From Bacteroidota bacterium (GTDB lineage: Bacteria > Bacteroidota > Bacteroidia > UBA8524), in assembly GCA_016124735.1 (NCBI GenBank), contig WGMZ01000004.1, forward strand, positions 1 to 64,000: a DNA stretch of 64,000 bases. Reading direction: 5' to 3'. The number at the start of each line of letters is the position of its first letter. Positions within the stretch are counted from its first letter, which is position 1. The position numbers and the translations under genes were made by a program. This document shows, piece by piece, positions 9,350-17,925 of this stretch. The notes below the pieces were generated by a model that worked only from the letters and a program-made list of their open reading frames with translations, did no database searches and had not been told where the DNA came from.

Positions 9350-9922
9350 TTATTTCTTCAAATCCTGCTTAAGCCTGGCGACGTCCAGATTTTCCAGCAA
9401 ATCCAATAGCCGCGGGAACCAATCCTTGTGGTAACCAAATTGCTTCTCGGTGAATTCTTTAATAGCATCCTCTCTCGACCAATCCTGGTAAACCATGCGA
9501 TACGCGGCAATCACAACACCTGTTCTGTCTGAACCATGAAGGCAATGAACAAGTACCGGCTTTTTCGCCGATTGGAAAAGCTTTAAAGATTGAAGCACAT
9601 CCTCATAATACATGGTCCATGCATTGATTCTCACCCGCATCAGAACCAAGGAAGTATTCCGGGCCCTTTTGTGATCATCAACCCGGTTTCGGAGATTCAG
9701 CACGCTGGCCACCCCAAGTTTTTCAAGCTCCTGCATTCCAGACCTGTCGGGTTGTTCTGAACGATAGAGCTCGTTACTCACTTTGTAAAGGTTATGAAAG
9801 CCCTGCCGTTCAATTTTTATAGCAGGATCTGGTTGAATGCTTTTGGGAATAAACCCCAATCCTAACACACAAGCTACAGCACAGATAAATTTAGAATAGG
9901 TCATATTTAAAATCTGTTTCAA
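9350..9922 (-). CDS. Secreted or membrane-anchored tyrosine/dual-specificity phosphatase-like protein
   Basis: 190 residues with an N-terminal hydrophobic segment (about residues 8-25), so the enzyme is probably periplasmic or anchored. The phosphatase loop HCLHGSDRTG contains the CX5R signature, with Cys about 127 and Arg about 133. Upstream, ELYRSEQPDRSG and the V-L-N-L-R motif are typical of the Siw14/DSP-like family. The substrate might be phosphotyrosine, a phosphoinositide or another phosphate ester. A second Met at residue 7 is an equally good start. It converges with sulP, with 7 bp between the two stops. Confidence 0.85.
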   Translation of the reverse strand: MKQILNMTYSKFICAVACVLGLGFIPKSIQPDPAIKIERQGFHNLYKVSNELYRSEQPDRSGMQELEKLGVASVLNLRNRVDDHKRARNTSLVLMRVRINAWTMYYEDVLQSLKLFQSAKKPVLVHCLHGSDRTGVVIAAYRMVYQDWSREDAIKEFTEKQFGYHKDWFPRLLDLLENLDVARLKQDLKK

Positions 9923-10045
9923 ATTAACGCATCGCCATGTTTAAACTGTTACCTATTTCTGATTAAAAATCCATCCTGCCTCTAGCGAATACCCATTGAC
10001 AACATGGATATTTCATCCGAAGCAACTTGCCTTGTATAAAAAACC

Positions 10046-10579
10046 ATGCGCAACTCGATTTGGATTGGCCTCACCATCAGCGTTTTGATTCTGGCCTGCA
10101 AAAAAGATGACACGAATCCTTCCAACAATACCAACAACAATCCTCCTGAGGCTACTCTGAGCTCCAGCTTGTTTGCCGACAGTGGTATCATGCCACAGGA
10201 ATTGGGACGCTATCATGGAAATGCTTCTCCCGACTTAAAGATTGAAACCCCCCCTTCCGGCACTGTAGTAATGGTTCTCACCATGCAGGATGTAAGTTTC
10301 AACAATGCCTGGCACTGGACGGTTTGGAATATTCCAGTCGCCAAAACATCCATCGCCAAAAATGAGGATTGGGCCGGATTGAATGTCACTGTTGGAGATT
10401 GCGATTATGGACAAGGCTATGTCGGTCCATTCCCACCAAATGAGCATGTATATAAGATTACCGTGTATTTCCTGAAAGAGAAGCTGAGTCTGGCCGCTGC
10501 GAGTTATGCTTCATTACCCGACGCAATGAAAGACAAAATAATAGCTCAGGCAAGTTTGAAGGGGCGCTACTTACCCTGA
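10046..10579 (+). CDS. YbhB/YbcL-type PEBP-like lipoprotein
   Basis: 177 residues. The signal peptide ends in the lipobox LILAC followed by Lys-Lys-Asp, so it is lipid-anchored. The mature part matches the phosphatidylethanolamine-binding/Raf-kinase-inhibitor-like family: a D-x-x-F-x-x-A-W-H-W-T-V-W-N-I-P segment in the middle and GYVGPFPPNEHVYKI, the family's GP-PP-H loop, later. The biochemical role of bacterial members is mostly unknown; ligand binding in a small anion pocket is the usual inference. It stands alone with its own start codon ATG and converges with the next gene. Confidence 0.85.
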   Translation: MRNSIWIGLTISVLILACKKDDTNPSNNTNNNPPEATLSSSLFADSGIMPQELGRYHGNASPDLKIETPPSGTVVMVLTMQDVSFNNAWHWTVWNIPVAKTSIAKNEDWAGLNVTVGDCDYGQGYVGPFPPNEHVYKITVYFLKEKLSLAAASYASLPDAMKDKIIAQASLKGRYLP

Positions 10580-10590
10580 TTTTGGTCAGT

Positions 10591-11280
10591 TTAGAACAGA
10601 AACGGAATTAACATCTTCGTTTTTTTCGCGTAAGCGTCGTACTGTTCACCATACTTTTTCTTCAGATATTTATCTAGCGCTGGCGCATTAAAGAAAGCAA
10701 AGAAGCAAAAGAGAAATACAGGAATAAATGCAGAATACGGATTCCGGGTCATAAGCGCATAGGCCGTTACCCAAAGCAAATCCCCAAAGTAGTTGATGTG
10801 CCGGGAGTACTTAAATAATCCACCGGTATACAGTTTCCCTTTGTTCTCCGGGTTTCGCTTCCACCGATCCCGAAGTACTTCGCCACCAGTATTCAAGAAA
10901 CAGCCCAAGACAAACAACACAATCGTCAGGTAATCGTAGCTGTCAACGGGCATATCTACAGGCAATACAAAGAGAGGATATCCGATATAATACATGGCAA
11001 ATGCCAGCGGAACACTGATACTTTCTTCCCAGGGAATTTTCCTCTTCAGCAGGAAAAACATCATGTAGCCCAGCCGAAGGAAGATGACAAGATTAAATAG
11101 GAAAATAATCATCCGCCTTTCTTCCATCCCATGCATATTGAAAATATTCAAGTGGGAGTATACCCAGTCGCCGCCAGAAAGAAACATGATCCAATACGAA
11201 AGAAAGAGAAATACGACTTCCAAAAGGTGAATGACGACTTTTTGCGGGATGCTTTTGCTATGCTTTCCGTATAATTCCAT
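10591..11280 (-). CDS. DUF1295/ICMT-like integral membrane protein
   Basis: 229 residues from the ATG at 11280; the frame is open to 11325 but the added residues look non-coding. Six or so hydrophobic segments and a C-terminal region (GKLYTGGLFKYSRHINYFGD, then KKYGEQYDAYAKKT) resemble the isoprenylcysteine methyltransferase / steroid 5-alpha-reductase C-terminal fold of DUF1295 proteins. Those use SAM or NADPH in the membrane, but the actual reaction of this member is unknown. Monocistronic on present evidence. Confidence 0.75.
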   Translation of the reverse strand: MELYGKHSKSIPQKVVIHLLEVVFLFLSYWIMFLSGGDWVYSHLNIFNMHGMEERRMIIFLFNLVIFLRLGYMMFFLLKRKIPWEESISVPLAFAMYYIGYPLFVLPVDMPVDSYDYLTIVLFVLGCFLNTGGEVLRDRWKRNPENKGKLYTGGLFKYSRHINYFGDLLWVTAYALMTRNPYSAFIPVFLFCFFAFFNAPALDKYLKKKYGEQYDAYAKKTKMLIPFLF

Positions 11281-11344
11281 TGCAAAAAAATTAAAAAATA
11301 GACCATGTAAATGGCCATTAATCAAGTCAAAAATATCAGATTTA

Positions 11345-11380
11345 GTTCAAAAAAATCCCCGTCCGGAAAACCGGACGGGG
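11345..11380 (-). terminator. Strong intrinsic terminator of the efflux operon
   Basis: A perfect 10-bp stem, CCCCGTCCGG-aaaa-CCGGACGGGG (11357-11380), is followed on the minus strand by A then six T residues. It lies 36 bp after the stop of the outer-membrane factor gene and would end the three-gene minus-strand transcript. Confidence 0.9.
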
Positions 11381-11415
11381 AAACCGAATATAACTACTAC
11401 TTAGCTAGTTATTTC

Positions 11416-12849
11416 TTAGTTCCAGCCACCACCCAGCGTCTGGTACATTTTCACAACAGCATTCAGCTGCTGTTTTTTAATCTCTACAAGTTCCATTTTC
11501 GATTCCAGCGCATCACGTTGCGTCAACAATACTTCCATATAGTCTGCACGGGCAGATTTAAACAAGGTGGTTGAAATCTGAATGGATTTGGTCAAAGCCT
11601 GCACCTGACCCTCTTTGAACGAATAGCTCTGCTTAAGGTTGCTGATATTGGCCATGCCATTGGTTACATCCACAAAGCCATTCAATACTGCTTTCTCATA
11701 AGAATAAACAGCTTGAACCTGCTTTGCATTTGCATTCAAAAAGGTTGCTTTAATGGCTTTTCTGTTAATCAAAGGAGCCATCAGTTCTCCAGCCATATTG
11801 TAAATCATGGATTGCGGAGTGCTAATCAAGTACTGCGGATTAAAAGCCTGGTATCCGACTCCACCGGTAATTCTTAAAGATGGATAGAAATTAGCACGGG
11901 CTACTTTGATATCCAATTTGGCCGACATCAGTCCATATTCTGCCTGCCGGATATCCGGACGATTAGCCAGAAGCTGTGAAGGTATTCCGGCATGGATGCT
12001 ATCCGGCACCATTTGAAGGAATTTACTGGATTCGCGAATCACCGGCTGCGGGAAACGACCCACCAAAAAATTGATTCGGTTTTCTGCTTCAATTATCCGC
12101 TGTTCAATGTAGAACTGGCGACTTTTGTTTTTCATTACCTCTGCCTCGAAACGAAGCACAGCTAATTCAGTTACTTTACCGGCCAGCTTTTGCAAGCGAA
12201 CTATTTGCAAGGCATTCTGCTGGATTTGAATGTTCTGTCTTAAAATCTCCAGTTGATTGTCCAATGCCAAAAGTTCATAATACGAATAGGCAATCTCAGA
12301 AACCAGTCGGGTCACCATGAAGTTCTTACCCTCAATTGTTCCAAGGTACTTATATACCGTAGATTGACGAGCATTCCGAAGTTTTTTCCAGATATCGACT
12401 TCCCAAGACAGCTTCGCACCAAACGTATAATCAGGTACAGCTGCCGGAAATGGCGTTCCTGTTTTGATTTCATTATTGGCTTCCAATGCGCCGTATCGGG
12501 TATAACGACCGGATTTATCTGTTCCTGCCGCACCGCCAATATGCAAGAAAGGAAGGTATTCCCCTTTCTTAGCCATGATATCATTGCGGGCCACATTGAT
12601 TTCCTGTAAGATGATATTCAACTCCTGGTTATTAGCCAAAGCCGTGTCAATCAGAGCCAACAGATTGGAGTCGCTGAAGAAATTCTTCCGGAGAATTGCC
12701 CCGGAAGTCATCGTATCATTAGAAGATGAGAAAGTGCCAGGCATATCTCCCCTCTTTTCCTTATTCACCGCATTTGGAATCATGCAGCCTGTAAATGATG
12801 CTGCAATAAGGGCTATTCCTACGTATTTTAGAATACTCTTCTGTCTCAT
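11416..12849 (-). CDS. Outer-membrane efflux lipoprotein (TolC/NodT/OprM family)
   Basis: 477 residues with a signal peptide and lipobox (FTGC), as in OprM/CusC-type outer-membrane factors. Two long alpha-helical repeats follow, containing the LLANRPDIRQAEYGLMSAK motif typical of the family's second half. It should form the trimeric outer-membrane channel for the pump encoded immediately upstream. The preceding RND stop and this ATG are separated by a single nucleotide, so the two are almost certainly co-translated. A strong terminator follows. Length and architecture are normal. Confidence 0.93.
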   Translation of the reverse strand: MRQKSILKYVGIALIAASFTGCMIPNAVNKEKRGDMPGTFSSSNDTMTSGAILRKNFFSDSNLLALIDTALANNQELNIILQEINVARNDIMAKKGEYLPFLHIGGAAGTDKSGRYTRYGALEANNEIKTGTPFPAAVPDYTFGAKLSWEVDIWKKLRNARQSTVYKYLGTIEGKNFMVTRLVSEIAYSYYELLALDNQLEILRQNIQIQQNALQIVRLQKLAGKVTELAVLRFEAEVMKNKSRQFYIEQRIIEAENRINFLVGRFPQPVIRESSKFLQMVPDSIHAGIPSQLLANRPDIRQAEYGLMSAKLDIKVARANFYPSLRITGGVGYQAFNPQYLISTPQSMIYNMAGELMAPLINRKAIKATFLNANAKQVQAVYSYEKAVLNGFVDVTNGMANISNLKQSYSFKEGQVQALTKSIQISTTLFKSARADYMEVLLTQRDALESKMELVEIKKQQLNAVVKMYQTLGGGWN

Positions 12850-12850
12850 T

Positions 12851-15800
12851 TTATTTTATTTCTTCGGTTACAGGACTGTCGTGCTCATCACGAATCAGGC
12901 TCTTACCTTCTGCAAGTTTTCCAAATATGTAATAAAGTCCAGGCACGATAATTACACCGAACACCGTACCAAACAGCATGCCTCCAAGGGCCGCTGAACC
13001 AATTGTCTTGTTTCCGATCGCGCCAGGGCCGTGAGCCACAATCAAGGGAATCAATCCCGCGATAAAGGCAAAGGAGGTCATCAAAATCGGACGGAAACGG
13101 ACTTTCGCCCCTTCCAGCGCCGCTTCGAACACAGTTGCTCCATCACGATGTTTTTGCACCGCAAATTCCACAATCAATACCGCGTTTTTACCCAGCAGTC
13201 CTACAAGCATAACCAGCGCGACCTGTGCATAGATATCGTTCGCGAGCCCCATCATCTTAATAAAGAGGAAGGAACCAAATATTCCCGCAGGTAAGGACAG
13301 AACTACCGCTAAAGGCAGGATGAAGCTTTCATACTGTGCTGCCAATACGAGGTATACGAAAGTGAGTACAATCAGGAAGATATAGATGGATTCGTTTCCT
13401 CGGCCAACTTCATCTTTCGACAAACCCGACCAGTCGATATCATAACCTTTCGGCAATGTTTTGGCCGCTACTTCCTGAATAGCCGCGATAGCCTGACCAC
13501 TGCTGTACCCCTTAGCCGGAGAACAACGTATGGATGAGGTCGTGTACATGTTGTAGCGGTTAATCTCGTAAATACCCTGTGTTTTAACAATCTTCATAAA
13601 GGAAGAATAAGGCACCTGCTCACCCATGTCGTTTTTCACATAAAGTGAAAGCAAGTCGCTCGGTAATCTCCGATAAGATGGATCCGCCTGAACGAATACT
13701 TTAAAGAATCGACCGAACTTAATAAAACCAAGGTCATAAGTACTACCTACCAACAATGACAGGTTGTCCATAGCCCTACCGATCGATACGCCTTTCTGCA
13801 TGGCCAACTGATTATCAATCTCCAATTCATATTGGGGATAATCGGTACGGTAGAATGTGAAAAGTGCAGCTAACTCTTTTCTCTTTTCAAGCTCGTCCAT
13901 GAATTCATTGGTCACCCGGTCCAGACGTTTGTAATCAATCTCCGTGTTTTTATCCAGCAACTGAAGTGCAATTCCCCCTGCTGCACCATAACCCGGTACT
14001 GCAGGTGGATCAAAGAACTCGATTTTGGCTCCCGGAATATCCTTCACCATCTCTTCCAATTCTTCGATGATGTCTTTTACCGTGTGCTTTCTGTCGTTCC
14101 ATGGCTTCAGGTTAATCAAGCAGGTACCGGAGTTCGAACCACGACCCTGAGTCAGGATTTCGTACCCGGCGAGGGCCGAAACGGATTGCACCCCTTCAAT
14201 CTTCATAGCCATATCCTGCAGGACCCGGCTATTATCGTATGTCCGTTCCAAAGTAGATCCCGGAGGAGTTTGCAGCACGGCATAAATCATTCCCTGATCC
14301 TCAGAAGGCACGAATCCGGTTGGAAGTCCGCGGGTAATTCCAAAAATTCCAAAGCCAAAAGCAAGCAGGATTCCCCAGGTTACAACCCGGCGGGAAACGA
14401 TTTTCTTGAGCAAATTGTAATAGCGTCCAGTCAACTTTTCAAACATGCGGTTGAACGAGTCGATAAATCGATTGAACCAATTTCTCTTTCTTTCATGGTC
14501 GTGCGGATTTTTCAAGATCATCGCACAAAGCACCGGCGTCAATGTCAAGGCCACCAGACCAGAAATAACAATAGATGATGCCATGGTAATGGAGAACTGA
14601 CGATAGAAGATACCCACCGGTCCGGACATAAAAGCTACCGGCACGAATACTGATGTCATCAAGAGGGTAATGGCAATAATTGCCCCGCTGATTTCACCCA
14701 GCACCTTTTTAACCGCCTGATATGGACCAATATGTTCTTCTTCCATCTTCGCATGGACCGCCTCGACGACGACAATCGCGTCATCCACCACAATACCAAT
14801 GGCCAATACAAGTGCGAAGAGTGTAATCAGGTTAATGGTCAGTCCAAAGGCCTGCATCACAAAGAAGGCTCCAATCAAAGATACCGGTACCGCAAGGGTT
14901 GGGATCAGTGTAGAACGCCAGTCGCCAAGGAAGATGAACACCACCAGGGCCACCAGGATAAAAGCATCCCGAAGGGTATGAATTACCTCTTCTATGGAGG
15001 CGTCAAGGAAGTTGGATACGTCATAACTAATTTCGTATTCCATCCCTGCCGGGAAGTCTTCCTTCATCTCTTCCAGCTTCTTCTTAAGCAATTCGATTAC
15101 TTCGGTCGCGTTACTACCGTAACTTTGGTTCAACATAATCGCTGCCGAAGGATATTCGTCTTTATTGGAATAAATATCGTAGTACTCACTACCCAGCTCC
15201 ACATCGGCAACATCCCTTAGTCGGAGTACCTCTCCATTCGGAGTGGCGCGTATGATGACATTCTTGTATTCGTTGACATCGTTGAAACGCCCCTTATAGG
15301 TGAGGACATATTCGATGGATTCCGATCGCTTGCTATCTGCACGGCCCAAGCGACCCGGCGAACCGATGATACTTTGGGTGTTCAAAGCTTCCATTACCTC
15401 CTCAGAAGAGATATTGTAGGCCCTCATACGATCAGGCTTCAACCAGACACGCATAGCGAACTGACGACTACCAAGGATTCTCGCCATACCCACACCGTGA
15501 ACACGCTGCAATTCAGGCAGCATTTTGATATAGGCATAGTTGAAGATATACTTCATATCGGCATTGGCCGTGTCTTTACTAAACAGGTTGACATACATCA
15601 ACATGTTCGGTTGCAAGCGCATTACACGAATACCTTCCAACTGTACAATTGCCGGTAGTCGCATTTTCACCTGCATTACGCGGTTATTGATGTTTACTAC
15701 TGCCTGGTTCGGGTCACTCCCTTTATGGAATACAATCTGAATGTTCGCTTCACCGGAACTGGCCGCTGTTGAGAACATATATTTCATCCCCGGAACCCCG

Positions 15801-16009
15801 TTAATGGCCTGTTCCAGAGGGATAAGTACCGCATTGGTCAATACTTTAGAACTCGCTCCAGGGTATGAGGCATAAACCATTACCATTGGAGGAGCGATAT
15901 CGGGGAACTGCGACTTAGGCAGCGTTTTGATGGCCAGTGTTCCCATGAAGATGATCACCAAAGAGATCACAATCGCGAGAACGGGCCTATGTATAAATCT
16001 TGTAAACAT
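12851..16009 (-). CDS. RND multidrug efflux transporter, HAE1 family (AcrB-like)
   Basis: 1,052 residues, standard length for AcrB-type proton-driven exporters. Twelve membrane helices in two repeats flank two large periplasmic loops. TM4 carries the proton-relay aspartates (IGIVVDDAIVVVEAV) and the second half has the matching LGLLGKNAVLIVEFA helix. It begins MFTRFIHRPVLAIVISL, typical of the family. It is the middle gene of an adaptor-pump-channel operon. Substrates (drugs, bile salts, dyes, lipids) cannot be deduced, and no regulator gene sits next to the operon. Confidence 0.95.
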   Translation of the reverse strand: MFTRFIHRPVLAIVISLVIIFMGTLAIKTLPKSQFPDIAPPMVMVYASYPGASSKVLTNAVLIPLEQAINGVPGMKYMFSTAASSGEANIQIVFHKGSDPNQAVVNINNRVMQVKMRLPAIVQLEGIRVMRLQPNMLMYVNLFSKDTANADMKYIFNYAYIKMLPELQRVHGVGMARILGSRQFAMRVWLKPDRMRAYNISSEEVMEALNTQSIIGSPGRLGRADSKRSESIEYVLTYKGRFNDVNEYKNVIIRATPNGEVLRLRDVADVELGSEYYDIYSNKDEYPSAAIMLNQSYGSNATEVIELLKKKLEEMKEDFPAGMEYEISYDVSNFLDASIEEVIHTLRDAFILVALVVFIFLGDWRSTLIPTLAVPVSLIGAFFVMQAFGLTINLITLFALVLAIGIVVDDAIVVVEAVHAKMEEEHIGPYQAVKKVLGEISGAIIAITLLMTSVFVPVAFMSGPVGIFYRQFSITMASSIVISGLVALTLTPVLCAMILKNPHDHERKRNWFNRFIDSFNRMFEKLTGRYYNLLKKIVSRRVVTWGILLAFGFGIFGITRGLPTGFVPSEDQGMIYAVLQTPPGSTLERTYDNSRVLQDMAMKIEGVQSVSALAGYEILTQGRGSNSGTCLINLKPWNDRKHTVKDIIEELEEMVKDIPGAKIEFFDPPAVPGYGAAGGIALQLLDKNTEIDYKRLDRVTNEFMDELEKRKELAALFTFYRTDYPQYELEIDNQLAMQKGVSIGRAMDNLSLLVGSTYDLGFIKFGRFFKVFVQADPSYRRLPSDLLSLYVKNDMGEQVPYSSFMKIVKTQGIYEINRYNMYTTSSIRCSPAKGYSSGQAIAAIQEVAAKTLPKGYDIDWSGLSKDEVGRGNESIYIFLIVLTFVYLVLAAQYESFILPLAVVLSLPAGIFGSFLFIKMMGLANDIYAQVALVMLVGLLGKNAVLIVEFAVQKHRDGATVFEAALEGAKVRFRPILMTSFAFIAGLIPLIVAHGPGAIGNKTIGSAALGGMLFGTVFGVIIVPGLYYIFGKLAEGKSLIRDEHDSPVTEEIK

Positions 16010-16032
16010 GATTTTTCTCTGTCAGACCTTTA

Positions 16033-17112
16033 TTATTCTGCGTGAAGCTTCAAATGAGAAATTACTTCTTTAGGATTTTCAAATTCGTAGACAATTTTCT
16101 CATTGTCACGGACTTTCCTGAGTCCTTCCAACACAATCTTATCATGTTCGTCTATTCCGTCTTTCACGATGAATAAATCAGGAATTTCCGCATCGATTGT
16201 AATCTTACGAGCATGAATGACATCATTTTCATCCACCACATAAACGAATTTCTTGTCCAACACCTCAAATGTGGCCTTTTGTGGGATCACCACGCTGTTT
16301 TTCAAAGGCACATCAATAATTACACTGCCTGTTTCTCCGTGTCTCAATAATTGCTGTGGGTTATCGAAAGTAGCACGGAAGGCAATGTTTCCTGTCCGGT
16401 TATCGAAGTCGGCCTCGATGGTTCTCACATATCCAATATGGTTATAGATCTGCCCGTCGGCCATTCTCAGTTTCACTTCCATGATACTGTCTTTCCGCAT
16501 GTTTCTCTTGTATTCCAGGTATTGAGCTTCCGGAACGTTAAAGTATACCCAGAGGGTGCTGATATCAGACAAAGTGGTCAACAAATCTCCTTCGCTCAGC
16601 AAACTACCTAACCTAACCTGAAAGCGGTCCATCAGGCCACTGAATGGTGCCCTAATTTCAGTAAACTGCATATGAACGCGGGCCAATTCCAATTCGGCCT
16701 TTGCTTTTTCATATTCCGCCTCTACCAAAGCCAGCTGAACAGGAGAGATTACATTGCTATCGCTCAATATGCGCGCATTTTCGTATTCGATACGGGCATA
16801 ATTTGCTTCTGCCATTGCTTTCTGATATTCCGCTTTGTAGGAAATAGGCAGAAGTTGGAACATAATCTGTCCCTTTTCCACGTATTGACCTTCGTCAACG
16901 TAAATATGCTCTAGGTAGCCACTTTCCAAAGCACGAAGTTCAATGTGCTGAATCGCACGAATCTGACATACCCACTCCTGGGTAGTAGAGGTGTCCATCC
17001 GTACCGGACTGGTTACGGTGTAAACATCAGGCTGTTCTTCTTCCTTTTTCGACTCACAACTCGAGTTAAAAAGCAGGATTAGTAGGCTTGAGAGCACTAG
17101 AACTCTTTTCAT
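16033..17112 (-). CDS. RND periplasmic adaptor lipoprotein (membrane fusion protein, AcrA-like)
   Basis: 359 residues: signal peptide with a lipobox-like FNSSC near the N-terminus, then the HlyD/AcrA order of domains. The first lipoyl half is ESGYLEHIYVDEGQYVEKGQ, followed by a short coiled-coil hairpin (about residues 100-145), the second lipoyl half and beta-barrel domains. It links the inner-membrane pump to the outer-membrane channel. It is the first gene of the operon, 23 bp ahead of the transporter. No TAnnTTTG element was found upstream. Confidence 0.93.
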   Translation of the reverse strand: MKRVLVLSSLLILLFNSSCESKKEEEQPDVYTVTSPVRMDTSTTQEWVCQIRAIQHIELRALESGYLEHIYVDEGQYVEKGQIMFQLLPISYKAEYQKAMAEANYARIEYENARILSDSNVISPVQLALVEAEYEKAKAELELARVHMQFTEIRAPFSGLMDRFQVRLGSLLSEGDLLTTLSDISTLWVYFNVPEAQYLEYKRNMRKDSIMEVKLRMADGQIYNHIGYVRTIEADFDNRTGNIAFRATFDNPQQLLRHGETGSVIIDVPLKNSVVIPQKATFEVLDKKFVYVVDENDVIHARKITIDAEIPDLFIVKDGIDEHDKIVLEGLRKVRDNEKIVYEFENPKEVISHLKLHAE

Positions 17113-17252
17113 TTGAATGATATTTATTGCTTGTATTTATTGGTTATTGGTTTTGGGTCAATTCACAAAAGGGCATCGCCCATACACAACAATTGACCAG
17201 AGTAATTGTGTTCTGATTTTGATAACGGAAGTTAAGTTCCGCCAAATAGGTA

Positions 17253-17672
17253 TCAAAGTAGAAAAACCTGAAAAAGAAGGTACCAGACTGACTTGGTCTG
17301 GACACAGCACGCATAGAGTGAAGTGCCGTCTCTTATTATTTTAAAATTTGCCTGAATGCCAGACAGAGCTAATTCCAGCGGATTATCATCCTGTTCTAAA
17401 AAGGATTGAGCCCCTTCATGGCGTTCGTCTTCTTCTTCATTTTCCAAAATCGGAATCATCATTTGGAAGAGCAAATTGTTCTCAGTCGCCTCAAATCCTT
17501 CCGGAATTAAATCCGGGTGAATATCTCTTTTTGACAAATAGGCACCGGTCCTGTCCTGTTCCGTCAGATTTCCCACCTCATTGATTGCATGTGCATGCAG
17601 AGGCAGTCCCGCACCCAATGCGAAAATCTGGAGAATAAAAGCGAACTGAAAAAGTCTCTTTAATCGGAACAT
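17253..17672 (-). CDS. Hypothetical secreted protein
   Basis: 139 residues beginning with a credible signal peptide (hydrophobic stretch then LPLHAHA). The rest is acidic (a run ILENEEEDERHE) and it ends with a Cys-Cys pair and a hydrophobic tail. I recognise no family. It is divergent from the TonB receptor and sits upstream of the efflux operon on the same strand, 140 bp away. Small acidic or His-containing periplasmic proteins beside TonB receptors often relate to metal uptake, but nothing here proves that. The frame could be fortuitous, though the signal peptide argues for a gene. Confidence 0.5.
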   Translation of the reverse strand: MFRLKRLFQFAFILQIFALGAGLPLHAHAINEVGNLTEQDRTGAYLSKRDIHPDLIPEGFEATENNLLFQMMIPILENEEEDERHEGAQSFLEQDDNPLELALSGIQANFKIIRDGTSLYACCVQTKSVWYLLFQVFLL

Positions 17673-17925
17673 TCAATTTGAACTTTCAACCGGGTTAGGT
17701 CAAGTTGAACGCCCCCGATTTACGCCATTTTTAAAATTTGCTAAAAAGCGGTGCAAACTTAAGGCCAAAGATTTGAGAATAACAAATGATTGGATCAAAT
17801 GTATATCAATTACATAATAACCTGGCCTAAAGGCCAATTTCAAGGTAATCCTCCTCATTGATATTCATTCCCAAAAACGAAAATTCGAGCCATCCAAAGA
17901 CCGGAAATCCGTATTATTGAACCTC
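17673..17925. other. Divergent intergenic region before the TonB receptor
   Basis: About 250 AT-rich bp. A small palindrome TGGCC-taaa-GGCCA lies at 17823-17836, roughly 90 bp before the receptor start, and could be an operator or a hairpin in the leader. No consensus -7 element, riboswitch or small gene was recognised. Confidence 0.3.

Noticed and set aside
14120-14160. GTTCGAACC resembling a tRNA T-loop
   Set aside because: Lies within the RND transporter coding sequence with no cloverleaf around it.
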